Of a stretch of DNA of 64,000 nt, positions 10,237 to 21,775 are shown piece after piece. Within the stretch, counting starts at the first letter, position 1, and every line of letters starts with the position of its first letter. The notes beneath the pieces are model-generated. The model was not told where the DNA came from and did not search any database. It worked only from the letters and a program-made list of their open reading frames with translations. The position numbers were made by a program, and so were the translations under genes. The stretch is from Gracilaria gracilis (lineage: Eukaryota > Rhodophyta > Florideophyceae > Gracilariales > Gracilariaceae). The DNA is taken from contig JARGSG010000209.1 in the NCBI GenBank assembly GCA_030374805.1, positions 434,001 to 498,000 of the forward strand. The letters are read 5' to 3'.

Positions 10237-10744
10237 TGTAGTACCATGAGACCCCAATGGGTTGGTGCGACGTGGGCCTCCTGGTGCGCCTTGCTGGCTG
10301 CACTGTACCCAATTGGTAGTCTGTATTTTATAATTTCTAATTCCTAATTTCTAATTTAGTTTAGCTTAACACTCCTGGCCCATGACAGTAGGTCATGGGC
10401 ACAGCCGATGACGTCATGCCCGCATGGGAGATCGGCGTCGGTGCACCTTGTATATATTGTGGTGCACCTCGCCTTCCCCCTCGGGTATCGTAAAGTCAGG
10501 CACCATTAGGGCAGTAACTATACCATCTTGGTCACTTGCTACTCTATTACTATTCAGGTTTTACCGCGCGTCGACGTCTACTACCGTACACCTACACGGT
10601 CTAGACTAGTTTCCCCGCCGTTTGCCCCTGCGGGTTTCAGGTGCCCTACTACCATATTGGTTGTGTGTTTTTCCCCTTTAGGTTGAGCCCTCGCGCGCTC
10701 CCTCTACCAGGCGGACCCCACACCTTATCGGTATTTGTACGACA
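10237..10744 (+). repeat. 5' LTR of Ty3 element 1
   Basis: The LTR starts TGTAGTAC and ends TACGACA. It contains a perfect 9-bp-stem hairpin (GCCCATGAC, loop AGTAG, GTCATGGGC, 10378-10400) and a TGACGTCA site (10409-10416). A TATA box (10451-10458) lies between two copies of the palindrome GGTGCACC (10440-10447 and 10461-10468). These mark the U3 promoter. All are conserved in the 3' LTR. Confidence 0.92.
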
Positions 10745-10765
10745 TTTTGGTCTCCCGACTTAGAA
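10745..10765 (+). other. Candidate primer-binding site
   Basis: Immediately after the LTR is TTTTGGTCTCCCGACTTAG. The TGG is what is expected for pairing with a tRNA 3' CCA end, and the following bases would pair with an acceptor arm. I cannot name the tRNA. Confidence 0.5.
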
Positions 10766-10882
10766 GTTTCCTGGTTTTTGTCGTACCTTTACTGGTAAAC
10801 AGAAGACATTCGAAAGGATTCTGGAAGTTCACGCACCTATTCGGTTTCGTAGGAATACTCGCGAAGCAATTGGATACAACTA

Positions 10883-13054
10883 TTGGTCACTGTGGAAAGA
10901 CCTACAAGGATTACTCGTGGCTCTAGCGCGCCACCTAGCCACAAGGGTTCTGCTGCGGCTTCGGCCGCTAAACCCATTCTGGACAACCCCGAGAAGCTGC
11001 TTCGGCAACCTCGGGCTGGAACCTCAAAGGATACGGGCACTCAGCCACCGTTGGCTCCTGAACCTAATAAGGAATTGCCGACAACGGTTGAGGACCTTTG
11101 GCCCCAATTGGAAGATCGAGCGAAAGCTCTTTTTACCGCTACAGTTAATGAAGCTATGACCTCAATGGACATGGACGCCGTTACCCGCTTGGTGGTTGAT
11201 CGAGCCGTGCACGAGCTCTCTCAACGCATACCTAAATTGGTTGAAACATACCTCTTAACGGGTGCCCGCGAGCATATCTACCGAGTGGTTCAAGACCTTT
11301 TTGGTTTCCGAAGGAATGGCGGAAACAAAAACCCCTGGGGTGAATATGGTTACTCGCATACCACAAGGGATCTCTGCCGGTTCTTCCGCACCAATCAAGC
11401 CAATTCCGGCCGATAGTGCGTACCTACAAGGTTTAAGGCAAGGTCAAGAGGGCCATATAGAGATGGGCCCTCGAGACGTGTACTTGCCACCCATTGGAGG
11501 TAACGTTCGAAAGGACACCAAGACTGGTGGACCTGAGGACGATTCGTCTGACCCAGAAGAGGGGCGACGAAGAATAAACCGCAAGGGTAAAGAAAGGAGG
11601 AGGAAAAAGGGAAAGAATCGCGGCTACGACTCTGACCCCGATTCCTCGAGCTCCGATACCGATACTGGTTCATCGTCGGATGATGACCGTAAAGGTAGAC
11701 GCAAGAACAAACCGAACAGGTTGGCGAAGAAGTCGTCAAAGAGAAACCGTAAAGGTAAGAAGAAACGGTACGAGTCGTCCGACTCGGATTCGGACACCGA
11801 TACAACCCTAGAGGTGCGTCAGCCGCTGAACGATCTGTTCACCAAAGCGGTTGATTATAGGTCATATCGGTTGAGAAACCGATTCTCTGCTTACACCCAA
11901 GAGGTTGCGCAGAAGATCACCAAGCACCATAAGAAGCTCAGCTTCCAGATGGGTGATACTACCTTCACAGGTGATGATCCCATTGCGGTAATTGAGTTTC
12001 TGCAGAAGTTCAAGATTGCATGTGACCAAAATGGGTTTTCCGAAGGTGCTGCCATGCGTTATTCCAGTTTTACCTTAAAGGTCAATATTACCACTTGCTG
12101 CAAGGCAGGCTTCGTGGAAATACCCTGGCGGTTGACGAAGAGGGAACAGAGATGTTAGAGACGTACCCAGAAGTGGTTAATTTCATGTTGGAAACTTACG
12201 CTACCGATGAGGTTATCCAAGAAGGTTACGCTGAGGTGCAGGCATATCGCCAGCGCTCCAGCCAAACCGAAATGGAATTCTCGTTAGGCCTTTGGAATCT
12301 GGCCACCCGATGCGGTAATTTCTTTACCACTAGTAGGTTAAAGTCGCTTTTTGCCGACAATGTCGACAAAGCGATCCGTTCGCAGGTACGCGACTACCTG
12401 GCGAACAACCGTAAGGTGGACTATAATGGGCTTGCCCGTTATGCCCAGGGACTAGGCGACACTCTCCGTCACGGAAAGAAGCCGTCGGCGTCCCATATTT
12501 CAAAGGATAAACCGAAACGGTCAGTACTGGAGCTAGAAGAAAGCACTACCTCAGACGGTGATTCGCTCACTCGCGTACCAACCGGGATGGCGGTTCATCT
12601 CGTGACTGCTCCGCAGGCTCAGTCACGAGCCACCTTTATTGGTAATTGGTCGTCGACAGTACCACCAACTTCGGTAAGGTCGCCACCAAGTGCGGCGAGC
12701 ACTCAGCAAACCTCAACGGGTGGTTCGCAAGTATCTTCATATGCCACAGCACCGACCAATCCGTTTACCCGACCTACCTCTATAGCAATGCGTGATCCTC
12801 AGACAGGTGGATTGGTCTGCTGGCTCTGTTTATCGCCAGACCATCTGGCGAACAGATGTGACAAAATACCCCCAGGGGTGCGCGAACATCTGATTAGTGC
12901 CAGGCAGCAAAACCACCGTAACCTATATGGATCTGGAAAGAGGGTACAAGGTCAACCATCACCATCTCAGGTTCATCTCGTCGAGGAAACACCAATCTTG
13001 GAGAAGGACAGTCCCGCTCAGGAGGAGCAGGAAAACACCGAACGGTTAGCGTAG
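10883..13054 (+). pseudogene. gag: gag of Ty3 element 1 (frameshifted)
   Basis: Gag is readable in pieces: frame 2 (10883 to about 11330), frame 0 (to about 12060), then frame 2 to the TAG at 13052-13054. The middle piece is a Ser/Asp/Lys-rich linker. The third piece is capsid-like (DNVDKAIRSQVRDYL) and ends with a CCHC zinc knuckle CWLCLSPDHLANRC (about 12818-12859). The pol frame is -1 relative to the gag end and is open across the gag stop, as expected for -1 frameshifting. The earlier frame changes look like indels, not programmed events. A similar capsid segment occurs in the decayed element near 60060. Confidence 0.8.
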
Positions 13055-13074
13055 GGGCCACCCCTAACCGTGAA

Positions 13075-13566
13075 TTGGAAAGCCCGCCGATACCGGAACG
13101 GGAAACCTTAATGGTGGAAAAAGAAGAATCAGATGTACCCAATGTGGTGTGTCTAATGAAGTACAATAACTATAAAGTTAATGCTTCAGTAAGCTTTCTC
13201 AATTACCTACAGGTTCCCGTTGCGTCTGTACTCGATACCGGCGCCGGTCCGAATGTGCTAAACGCTCGCGTCATACCCGATGCGGTCTTGCGGAACATTC
13301 CACCTGCCCCGACTATCAACCCGCTGATGGACGCTAACGAGCGCCCACTGCACCTGAGAGGAATGTTGACCACTGTGGTACAACTTGGAACCTTGAAGGT
13401 GAAGCTCAATTTCTTTGTGGTGGATCGTCTGGCGACAGACTGTATCCTCGGGACCAACTTTATTGACAGACATGTCAAGGCAATTTTGCCAGAATCCCGA
13501 ACGGTCGCTTTCCGTCAAGGTGATCGTATTTCCATACTGGGTAATACGCATACCAAAAATGGTTAG
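13075..13566 (+). CDS. pro: Retropepsin-type aspartic protease segment of Ty3 element 1
   Basis: The segment is about 163 codons with the active-site motif VLDTGAGPNVL (Asp codon 13234-13236), the hydrophobic flap region and the FVVDRLATDCILGTNFID block typical of Ty3 proteases. It processes the Gag-Pol polyprotein. A TAG at 13564-13566 separates it from RT in the same frame, so this stop either requires suppression or is a disabling mutation. I favour a mutation. Confidence 0.85.
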   Translation: MESPPIPERETLMVEKEESDVPNVVCLMKYNNYKVNASVSFLNYLQVPVASVLDTGAGPNVLNARVIPDAVLRNIPPAPTINPLMDANERPLHLRGMLTTVVQLGTLKVKLNFFVVDRLATDCILGTNFIDRHVKAILPESRTVAFRQGDRISILGNTHTKNG

Positions 13567-13629
13567 CGTCAGAAGCCGAGGTCCAATATACCCACCGAAA
13601 CGGTTTCAAACAAGATACGGCTCACCAGA

Positions 13630-15765
13630 TTGGTTTCAATCCCGGCTATGACCCAAATGGTAGTGAATGTCTCATGCGCAGTTCCAGGATTGGTAATGCA
13701 TCTAGCCTTGATGGCAAACGGGATTATCGATAACATCCCTAATCAATCCTTCAAGGTGTACTTGAGTAACTTTAGCAATCACATTGTTAAATTACCCAAG
13801 AATACCACTATTGGAATAGCATTGCCGGCACCACGAGGGGTTTTCACGGTCTCACCTAATAGGTTGGGCGAGGTCGCCACCTCTAAGGAAGGGGGAGGAA
13901 CAGATGCGCCATACCCTGCATATGCGCCCCCGTTATCAACAAACACCAAAATGGAACAGAAGATCGCCAATAACTTTAAGGTTGGTGATCAGGAAAAGCC
14001 TATGGAACTGGACCCAGTGCGGAATTGGAGAGAGGAAGTCCAGATCGGTGCGGAGAACCAAGCTCTCCGAGACCGGATCCTCAGTCTTTTAGAAGAATTT
14101 GAACCCATGTGGTCGGGACGGTTGGGCCAAATTGAGGCTAAAGAGCACCGTATTGATATCGTGCCTGGCTGGAAACCCATTTACCAGCAGCCTTACCGTG
14201 CAGGTCCAAAAGCCCGGAAGGTTGAGCTCAATGAGGTCGAGAGAATGCTCCGTGAAGGTGTCATAGAACCAGCAAATGCGGACTGGGCCAGCCCTGTGGT
14301 TCCCGTCACAAAGAAGAATGATACCCGTATGCGGTTCTGTGCAGACTACAGAAGACTGAATAGTATGACCATTAGGGATTCGTACCCAATACCTAGAATG
14401 GACGAGTGTATAGATTCGTTGAGCAACGCCAAGATCTTTACTACGCTCGATGCCAATTGTGGTTATTGGCAGGTACCTATCAGGGAAGAAGACAAGGACA
14501 AAACTACGTTTGCTTGCCACGCTGGGTTATTCCGCTTTACGCGTATGCCCTCTGGGTTGTGGAATGCCCCGGCTACCTTTCAGAGGGCGTTAGATATAAT
14601 CCTTTCGAAGGTGAAGTGGAGAAGCGCTCTGGTATACATCGACGATGTAATCATATATTCCAGAACGGTAGAGGAACATTTCCACCATGTTAGGGAAGTT
14701 TTGAACCTTTTGAGGGAATCTGGAGTAACGTTGAAGCTCCGCAAGTGCGAATTTTTCACCAAAGAGGTAGAATACCTTGGTCATATCATCAGCCCTGGGA
14801 GGTTAGAAGTGACGCCGCGGAATATCCAAGCCGTGCAGGAGGCGAAGCCACCCACGTCCCAGACGGAAATCCGATCCTTTAGAGGTTTATGCAATGTGTA
14901 CCGCCGGTTTATCAAGGGATTTGCCAAGATAGCGGCTCCCCTCAACAGGAAGCTGCTGAAAAGTCAATTTACAAGGTTTGAATGTCTTACCAATGAGGAA
15001 ATGGATGCGTTCGAGGCGCTGAAACATGCCCTCTTGACACCTCCCATCTTGGCATTACCCAAAGCTGGTTTACGATACACGTTGGATACTGACGCCTCGG
15101 ACGCCCAAATTGGTTGTTGTTTTATGCAGGAGCAAGAAAACGGCGACAAACTACCTATAGGGTACTGGAGCCGTGCTCTGCACGCTGCAGAGAAGAACTA
15201 CACAACAACCGAAAAGAAATGTCTGGCAGTGGTCTGGAGCATGTTGATGCTCCGCCCGTATCTATATGGTGAAAGGTTCACGCTTCGAACCGACCATGAT
15301 GCCCTACGGTGGATACTGGGTCTGGCCGACGCATCAGGCAGACTTGCCCGATGGCGGTTACGGCTTTCAGAGTTTGAGTATGACGTACAGTACCGTCCAG
15401 GTATCAAGCACAATGTCGCAGATGCGATGTCTCGCATTACCACAGATGGTTTGGACACCGAGCCGGTAGAGGATGATATCCCATGCTTTACCATCTCTAC
15501 CAACCCTGATAGTGATACCTTAGAAGATTACTGGACTCTACGCGAAGAGGATACGTGGTTTAGTGATGCCATCGCTCGGGAAATACTCGCCCTCGAGGAA
15601 ACAGACGTCATGCTAATTACCCGCGAGGAATTCCTGAGAGAGCAAGCAAACGATGTTTATTGCCGCTCTCTCATGGACCAAGTAGGTATGAAAGACTCGA
15701 ACTTTGACGTCGACCGAAATGGTTTCCTGGTGAGGCGAGCTCCTATTGATGGTTCCCTTCAGAAG
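13630..15765 (+). CDS. pol: Reverse transcriptase and RNase H of Ty3 element 1
   Basis: The RT domain shows the SPVVPVTKK / FCADYRRLN start, YPIPRMDECID, LDANCGYWQVPI and the catalytic YIDD box (about 14635-14646, VYIDDVIIYS). The connection is GLCNVYRRFIKGFA. RNase H follows (YTLDTDASDAQIG, TTTEKKCLAVVW, FTLRTDHDAL, KHNVADAMSR). In PSGLWNAP a Trp replaces the usual Thr/Val of the PFGLxNAP motif. The frame remains nominally open to 15894, but the homologous protein leaves it at about 15765, where a shift leads into the integrase frame. Confidence 0.92.
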
Positions 15766-17302
15766 TTCGGTGCCCAAGGTGCTGCGCCCTCGGGTGCTGC
15801 ACCTGGCCCACTACCCAAGGCTATCAGGACACCCTGGAGGTACGAGAATGTACTACACCTTGAGGCAAGGGTACTACTGGCCTCATATGGCTAATGATAT
15901 ATATACCTTTGTAGGTCAATTTGAATCTTGCGTACGTACCCGTGGAGGTCTCCGGAAGCACAGGAAATACTTGAAGTTATTCCCTGCAGCGGGTCCTCTC
16001 GAGTACGTCGCAATAGACCTTCTGGGTCCATTACCAAAAACCACAAGGGGGTATCAGTACATCATCGTAATCACCGACAGGTTCTCGAAGCTCACGCGAG
16101 CGATACCCTTGAAGGACACGAAATCTACGACCCTCGCGGTGGCGTTCTTGAACAATTGGATCTACCCGTATGGTGCACCGCTTTATTTACTTACCGACAA
16201 TGGTTCGAACTTAGCTTCGAAGTTCTTTGAAGCTTTTTGTAACCTCTTGGGTATTAAGCACTACTTCACTACTGACTACCATCCGCAAACTAATGGGCAA
16301 GTGGAGCGCTTTATCCGAACACTGGTATCTAGGCTGCGACATTATACGAAAGAACACCAAACTGGTTGGGACGAGCTCATGCAGCCCTTGACGTATGCAT
16401 ATAACCTTCAGGTTCATCGAGCGACGCAAACTACGCCGTTCGATCTGATACTGTCAAGACACCCACCAGGTATTGTTGTTGAAGGGGACCCATTAGGACA
16501 AGAAGCCGCCGGAGCGCTCACACCGTCCCAGATTCAACGGAATACCCTTTTGAGGTTGAGACGAGCTCTCAAGTATGCTGAGAGCAAGCTCACAGCATCC
16601 CAGAAGCGGTACAAGGAGGACTACGACCGAAAGGTAACCCAAGTGGTAACGGCTACGCCGGGTCAATATGTCATTATTGACCACCCTCCGAAAGGAGCTA
16701 AGCCACGACCGGGTGATGAAGCCGATGATGAAGCTATTGATAGAGATATCAATTCGAAGCTTCTTCCGAAATCATCACGACCTTTCAAGGTAGTTCGGTC
16801 AACCGACCACACGGTGACGGTGAACCAAGATGGTGTAGAGAATACGATCTCTATTGACCGAATCACGGTTGCACCTCGAACGGTTCAGTCCAAAAAGGAA
16901 CGCGGAGAAACCGCGCGGGACCCACAAGCTATTCCTTTGAGGACTCAGCCCCAAGAAGACGGGACACCCATCGAGGTTAATGATGACGCACAGGGTGACG
17001 ACCCAGACTACGTACCACCCGCAGGGATTACGATTGCTCCTTCAGAGGAAACACCTACCCCTAGTGGTACCGATGCTCATCTAAACCAAAGTGGTGAAAC
17101 GATACCATCTCAGGTCTCTAGTGAGTTCCCAGTGGAACGCCTTGTAGGTCACCGCCGTACCCCAGATGGTCTGAAGAACACCGTACGTTGGTATGGCTGG
17201 GGCGCCGATGGTGACACCGCCGAGCCGCCCTCAGCCATACCACACCACTTCAGGGTAAGCCACTGGAACCGCAAGGGAGAGGACATGCGGAATGATGGGT
17301 AA
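15766..17302 (+). CDS. int: Integrase and chromodomain-like tail of Ty3 element 1
   Basis: It begins in a different frame from RT, so an indel lies near 15765. The zinc-binding region has HLAHYP and GHPGG, but the usual CxxC appears as FESC, so the first Cys is lost. The catalytic core shows Asp (AIDLLGPLP), Asp (LLTDNGSN) and Glu (NGQVERF), the D,D35E triad. A GPY-type region follows, then an acidic, Pro-rich linker. The final approximately 50 residues (FPVERLVGHRR ... VRWYGW ... HFRVSHW) resemble a divergent chromodomain. Chromodomains steer chromovirus integration to marked chromatin. Confidence 0.88.
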
Positions 17303-18304
17303 ACCTTAGAAGTAATGCAGTCCCCTAAGGAAGGGGGAAAATCATTGTAATGAGGAACACCAAAGTCGGTTCGGACGCTTACCGAGAAGTTACAACCAGA
17401 AGGAAGCCTTCCGCAAGGGTACGTCCAAGGAGCGGTAGCGCTAAAGACGGACGCACCGTTGTACGCGCGCCGTTGCACACGCGCCATGCACGTGAGCGGC
17501 ACGCGCGCGAACCCACACGGTGGAAAAATTCAAAAAATTGTATCTTTTTTATTTCACGAGGCATACGCGCGCTGCTCGTGGCGCGCCGTGCGGAGTAACC
17601 GATTCGGTTTACACTATTATGTGTAGGGAGCGAGCAACGGCATGGTCAAAGAATCTAAGTATTTTGACCGTGCCCCGCTCCCGAATCGGCCATTCCCAGC
17701 CTCTGAAACCGCTTGGTTCTCGAGATACAGACCAAAAGGTTTTTCTGCGTTTTCATTACCATATGGAGGGGTAATTTTCCGGTCAAATACTTTGATTCGC
17801 CTTGCAAGTAACCTCCAGGGTGAAACACCGCACGTGCGCCCATGCATGGTGAGACGCCATGCAGAACCATCTCGGTACATTGCTGGCCACCGCGCGCAAG
17901 CGCGTGGCACAACATCTGACCTTATGGGAAGGCGAAACCGCTCGCTGCGCCGTACGAAGGCGCATCGAAGTACCAACGTGGTTAACCATACTACGAGCAC
18001 CAAAATGGCTCAGGATGGAGCTAACTCACCTTCTGGAACTTGCTTACAAGGAATTAACCGTCACCCATCGTGGTACGCTGGTCTAAGGAGGGGGGAGGAG
18101 AGTTTCAAAACCTAATTGGAGACGCGCAGAGCTAAGGAAGGGGGGGGAGCTGTTTTCGAGCTTCCTCCCTCGCCACGCACCGCACCTCAATGGCAATTGG
18201 AACCTAACATGAATACGCATAACTTTTTACTTTACTTGAAGAGTAACACCAACAGGGATGCAGGAGCAACGTGACTCAAGCACAGACCCAAGTGGATATG
18301 ACAA
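17303..18304. other. Non-coding spacer of Ty3 element 1 with repeated polypurine tracts
   Basis: No protein-coding segment is recognised. The polypurine motif CTAAGGAAGGGGGA or close variants occur at 17325, 18083 and 18132. A further copy lies inside pol at 13883. These could be extra plus-strand priming sites. The stretch is otherwise a mix of GC-rich non-repetitive DNA. Confidence 0.5.
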
Positions 18305-20410
18305 TCAACCTGATGGGTGAGTCGCAAAGTGAGGCCCCAAGGAGCCTCCAGCTGAGGATCCCCGACCCGGAGTGGTGTTCTGATGGGCTCCTAGCCAAGG
18401 CTGGAAGAGATGAGCCTGGCCCGGAGCCTGGCTAGGCGCGCTACCATGACCCACGGGGGTACTAGTAGGCACGCTGACGCCTGGCAATACTTCGGGACCC
18501 ATCGGAGTTGGCGCGTTCGCCTGCGCAACCGAAGGAGGTACCGACGACCCGATGTGGAGAGGAGCCTGCGGAGCGGTTAGAAGGCCGGGGTTCAGGCTAG
18601 CACCAAAAAGGGGACCCTCCAAAGAGTTTGTAGGCGTCGGGTCCATGGCCGTCGCCAAGCCCGCCACTTGGTTGGTAGCCATGTGGTGGAGCTCGACCTG
18701 GAACCGGTTCCGGAACTCACCAATTTGGGAAAAGGATCGCATGTACTGTGCATGAAGAGGCAGGATGCTTTCCAGAAGGGTAAGAGCTTCGACCACAGAG
18801 TTAAAACCCGCCCGCTGGAAGTTCACCACACAGGCTTGGCGGACCCGAGCCATTAAACCTGAAATGGCCTGGGAGTCCACCTGAGAGAGGACAGGCGCCG
18901 CAGCCGCAGCCATGACACCCCCGAGGATAGCCCGCGGAGGCCCATCAACCCTTGTGGTACTAGGGAGAAGAGGAGTCACACCAGTATGGGCAGGCGTATT
19001 GCGTCCCTCCGGAGCGGGAGTAGGCACTAAAGTGACCACAGGGGTAGCTGCTGGCGATTCCATCACGGTTGGGAATGGCTCGGGACTCCCTGGAGGTCCC
19101 TGATCGGTCGGAGCCCCGGGATAGCGCTGCTCCGTGCGAAATACAACCTTCCAGGACACCGGATCGAAAACCTCCCACCCCTGAATTGGCTCCCAACGGG
19201 AAACTCTCCACTTGGGTAAGCAACGACTCCAGCTGCTCAATGGAGTAATCCGTACCTGCCACAATGGTTCCGAGTCCAAATAGGCGAATGTCGCGAATGA
19301 CCCTCGGGAGAATGAAAAACATACGACCAGGAGGTTGCACACCGTCACGGTAAATGTCGGCTTCTCGAGAACGACAATCCCCGTCAATACCGTCACGGGC
19401 AGCCTGCAGAGCCAGGATGGCCACCAATACGGCCCATTCCGCGAGGGCAATCGACCAAATGAGGTAATACCGATCGTGTTTATGGGTGATGTAGCTCCCG
19501 AAGTAAGCCAATACCGGTGGGGTTGGGACGCTAAGCGACATCGGAACCTCATAGGCATTCCACCATTCAGGTCGGGCCACATACCAAGAGGTTCTTCCCT
19601 TATTAGGTTGTGAGAAGAACTCCACATTATGGAACCCATGCATGACGCGGTTGAAGCTGGACCGGGTGCGAATGCGAGCCTCGGTGGCAGCATCCACCCC
19701 CCACCTACGACGGTTAGCCCAATGGATGGTATTGTAAGGCCTATCGAAGCAAATCAAATGTGGAGAAGCCGGAAGGTACTGCTGCGGAAGGGAGTCGTAC
19801 TGACAGATCTTCACAACCAGACGTCGGTAATAATGGAGCTTCGATTCAATACGAACATACGGCAGATCGCTGGGATAAAGCGGAGGAATGAAATACCTCA
19901 TTGGTGTGTGTCGCGGGCGGCTATCATAGCACTCCCCCCGACCCTGACGAGGTTGAGATTCCTTATCCCGACGGTGGAGCGTTTGCAAGACGGAGCGGAG
20001 ATGCTCGCAATCCCAACGAAACAAACCCAAGTAGGTATCCAAGGTCGGACGGCGCAAGACGCCGGGAAGTGATGTGTTCCCCGGCGCCACTGGCCAGTTC
20101 CGACGGTACAGCGTCGCTTGCGACACCATTCTTGGATCGACCCCGAAGGTACCATGTTGGGAAACGTTCCAGTCGGCCGTGGTGAACGTCTCCAAACCAT
20201 AATAGGAAATACCACGAGGAATCTCGGGCTCCGGACCATACGGGTCCCGGATCCCTTCGTGAATCCCTTCAGGTTGATGTGAGGAAGACTGAACCGGCTG
20301 GCTCCGGAAACCAGTTTGGATGCGGGAATGGTACAAAGCAGCACCCCGAGAACCAGACTTGGCAATGCCGCTTCCGCGGCCGCGCGAAGCACCGGCACCC
20401 GACATGGTGT
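18305..20410 (-). CDS. Antisense ORF of Ty3 element 1 (unknown function, conserved in element 2)
   Basis: Minus-strand coding sequence fills most of the space between pol and the 3' LTR. It reads as one long frame (about 20405 down to 18960) and a second frame overlapping it (19693-18305), so a frameshift is likely in the overlap. The N-terminal part is Gly/Ser/Arg-rich. The centre has patterned hydrophobic blocks (IPPLYPSDLPYVRIESKL; LIWSIALAEWAVLVAILAL, possibly a membrane helix). The C-terminal part is Pro/Ala/Gln-rich. The decayed element at 45418-47413 has an ORF at the same place and orientation with matching blocks. I recognise no known domain. Antisense ORFs are known in some plant LTR elements. 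Confidence 0.55.
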
Positions 20411-21267
20411 GATGAGTACCGTGAGGGAGTGGTTGAGACGGCGAGCATTCGACCGCAGGTGTGAAGCGAATCGGCTTTTTATCCACAATGGGTGAGTCAC
20501 TAGAGCTGATGCTCAAAACCTCCACCCATTCGGGGCCCCATGCTGGTTCAACCATTAAGGTATCGGCATTGGTCGCCGATGGCGCGCCGTCCCTTGAGGT
20601 TACCGCGTCCGATTGACCAACATGGGGAACCGACAATCGCCATGTACCGCTACGGGTGCGAGCCCGCACGCTGGTACCAGGGCTACCCATGTGGTTCAGA
20701 TAAGGATCGGGGGTCACCATAGATGGATTCAACCTTGTCGGTCGGACGAGAAGCCACGGTGACGCGAGCCCGCGTAGACAAACCGCAACGGGGTGCGAAG
20801 GCAACCAGAAGGGATAACGGTGGAACAACCTCGATGGAGTCAGCGGCAGTGCCTCGAAGGGTTGGTAGTCGAACCTCGAAGGGACAGAGAGACACGCCGC
20901 AACCAAGTGGGCGCCAAAACCCTTCACGGCACAGTGCTCACACGAGCCCGAAGGCGCAACCCGCCCCCCCCCTTACTGGGTATACCGACAGGGTAAAAGG
21001 GTCTAAGCCGTGCAGCCAAAAAGGTAGAACCTTGGAGGTATGCAATGGGCGCGCGTCGCGCCCAAACCACAAATGGGAATGAATAGGCCGCTGTCGGTGA
21101 TAACCAAAGAGGTGGATAGAGTACGCTCGGCGACGCAGAGCCGATGCGACGCACGGCGCGAGATGGCACGAAGGCTGCGACAGGGACCAAATTGGTACGA
21201 CGATGCAACCGACTTGGTGAAAGGATCTAGGAGCCACGAGGGCGTGGTTCAGGGTGAAAAGGGGGTC
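20411..21267. other. Region between antisense ORF and 3' LTR, ending in polypurine tract
   Basis: The presumed promoter of the antisense ORF and the 3' end of the sense RNA lie here. Immediately before the LTR is GGGTGAAAAGGGGGTC (about 21252-21267), a good polypurine tract for plus-strand priming. The open frames here are compositionally biased and unsupported. Confidence 0.5.
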
Positions 21268-21775
21268 TGTAGTACAATAAGACCTCAATGGGTTGGTGCG
21301 ACGTGGGCCTACTGGTGTGTCTTGCTAGGTGCACTGTACCCAATTGGTATTCTGTATTTTATAATTTCTAATTCCTAATTTCTAATTTAGTTTAGCTTAA
21401 CATTGCTGGCCCATGACAGTAGGTCATGGGCACAACCGATGACGTCATGCCCGCACGGAAGATCGGCGTCGGTGCACCTTGTATATATTGTGGTGCACCT
21501 CGCCTTCCCCCTCGGGTATCGTGAAGTCAGGCACCATTAAGGCAGTAACTATACCATCTTGGTCACTTGCTACTCTATTACTATTCAGGTTTTACCGCGC
21601 GTCGACGTCTACTACCGTACACCTACACGGTCTAGACTAGTTGCCCCGCCGTTTGCCCCTGCGGGTTTCAGGTGCCCTACTACCATATTGGTTGTGTGTT
21701 TTTCCCCTTTAGGTTGAGCCCTCGCGCGCTCCCTCTACCAGGCGGACCCCACACCTTATCGGTATTTGTACGACA
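21268..21775 (+). repeat. 3' LTR of Ty3 element 1
   Basis: The same 508-bp length, termini, hairpin, TGACGTCA and TATA arrangement are found as in the 5' LTR. About 17 substitutions distinguish the pair by eye. It is followed by the target duplication GTGAT at 21776-21780. Confidence 0.92.

Larger units (their letters stand above)
10237..21775 (+). mobile_element. Complete Ty3-type LTR retrotransposon, 11.5 kb, with chromodomain-like tail and antisense ORF
   Basis: The element is bounded by two 508-bp LTRs (TG...CA) and flanked by the 5-bp duplication GTGAT (10232-10236 and 21776-21780). Order on the plus strand is LTR, primer-binding site, gag, protease, reverse transcriptase/RNase H, integrase, chromodomain-like tail. 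Then come about 1 kb of non-coding DNA, an antisense ORF of over 2 kb, a polypurine tract and LTR. RT before integrase defines the Ty3/gypsy order. By eye the LTRs differ at about 17 positions (roughly 3 percent), and gag and pol carry frameshifts, so the copy is not recent and probably inactive. It sits inside the pseudogene. Confidence 0.93.

Noticed and set aside
11262-12158. Programmed frameshift within gag of element 1
   Set aside because: The frame goes out and then back within gag, which fits paired indels. Only the gag-to-pol -1 step fits a programmed event.
13564-13566. Stop-codon readthrough between protease and RT
   Set aside because: Many other stops and indels in the same element make simple mutation the better explanation.
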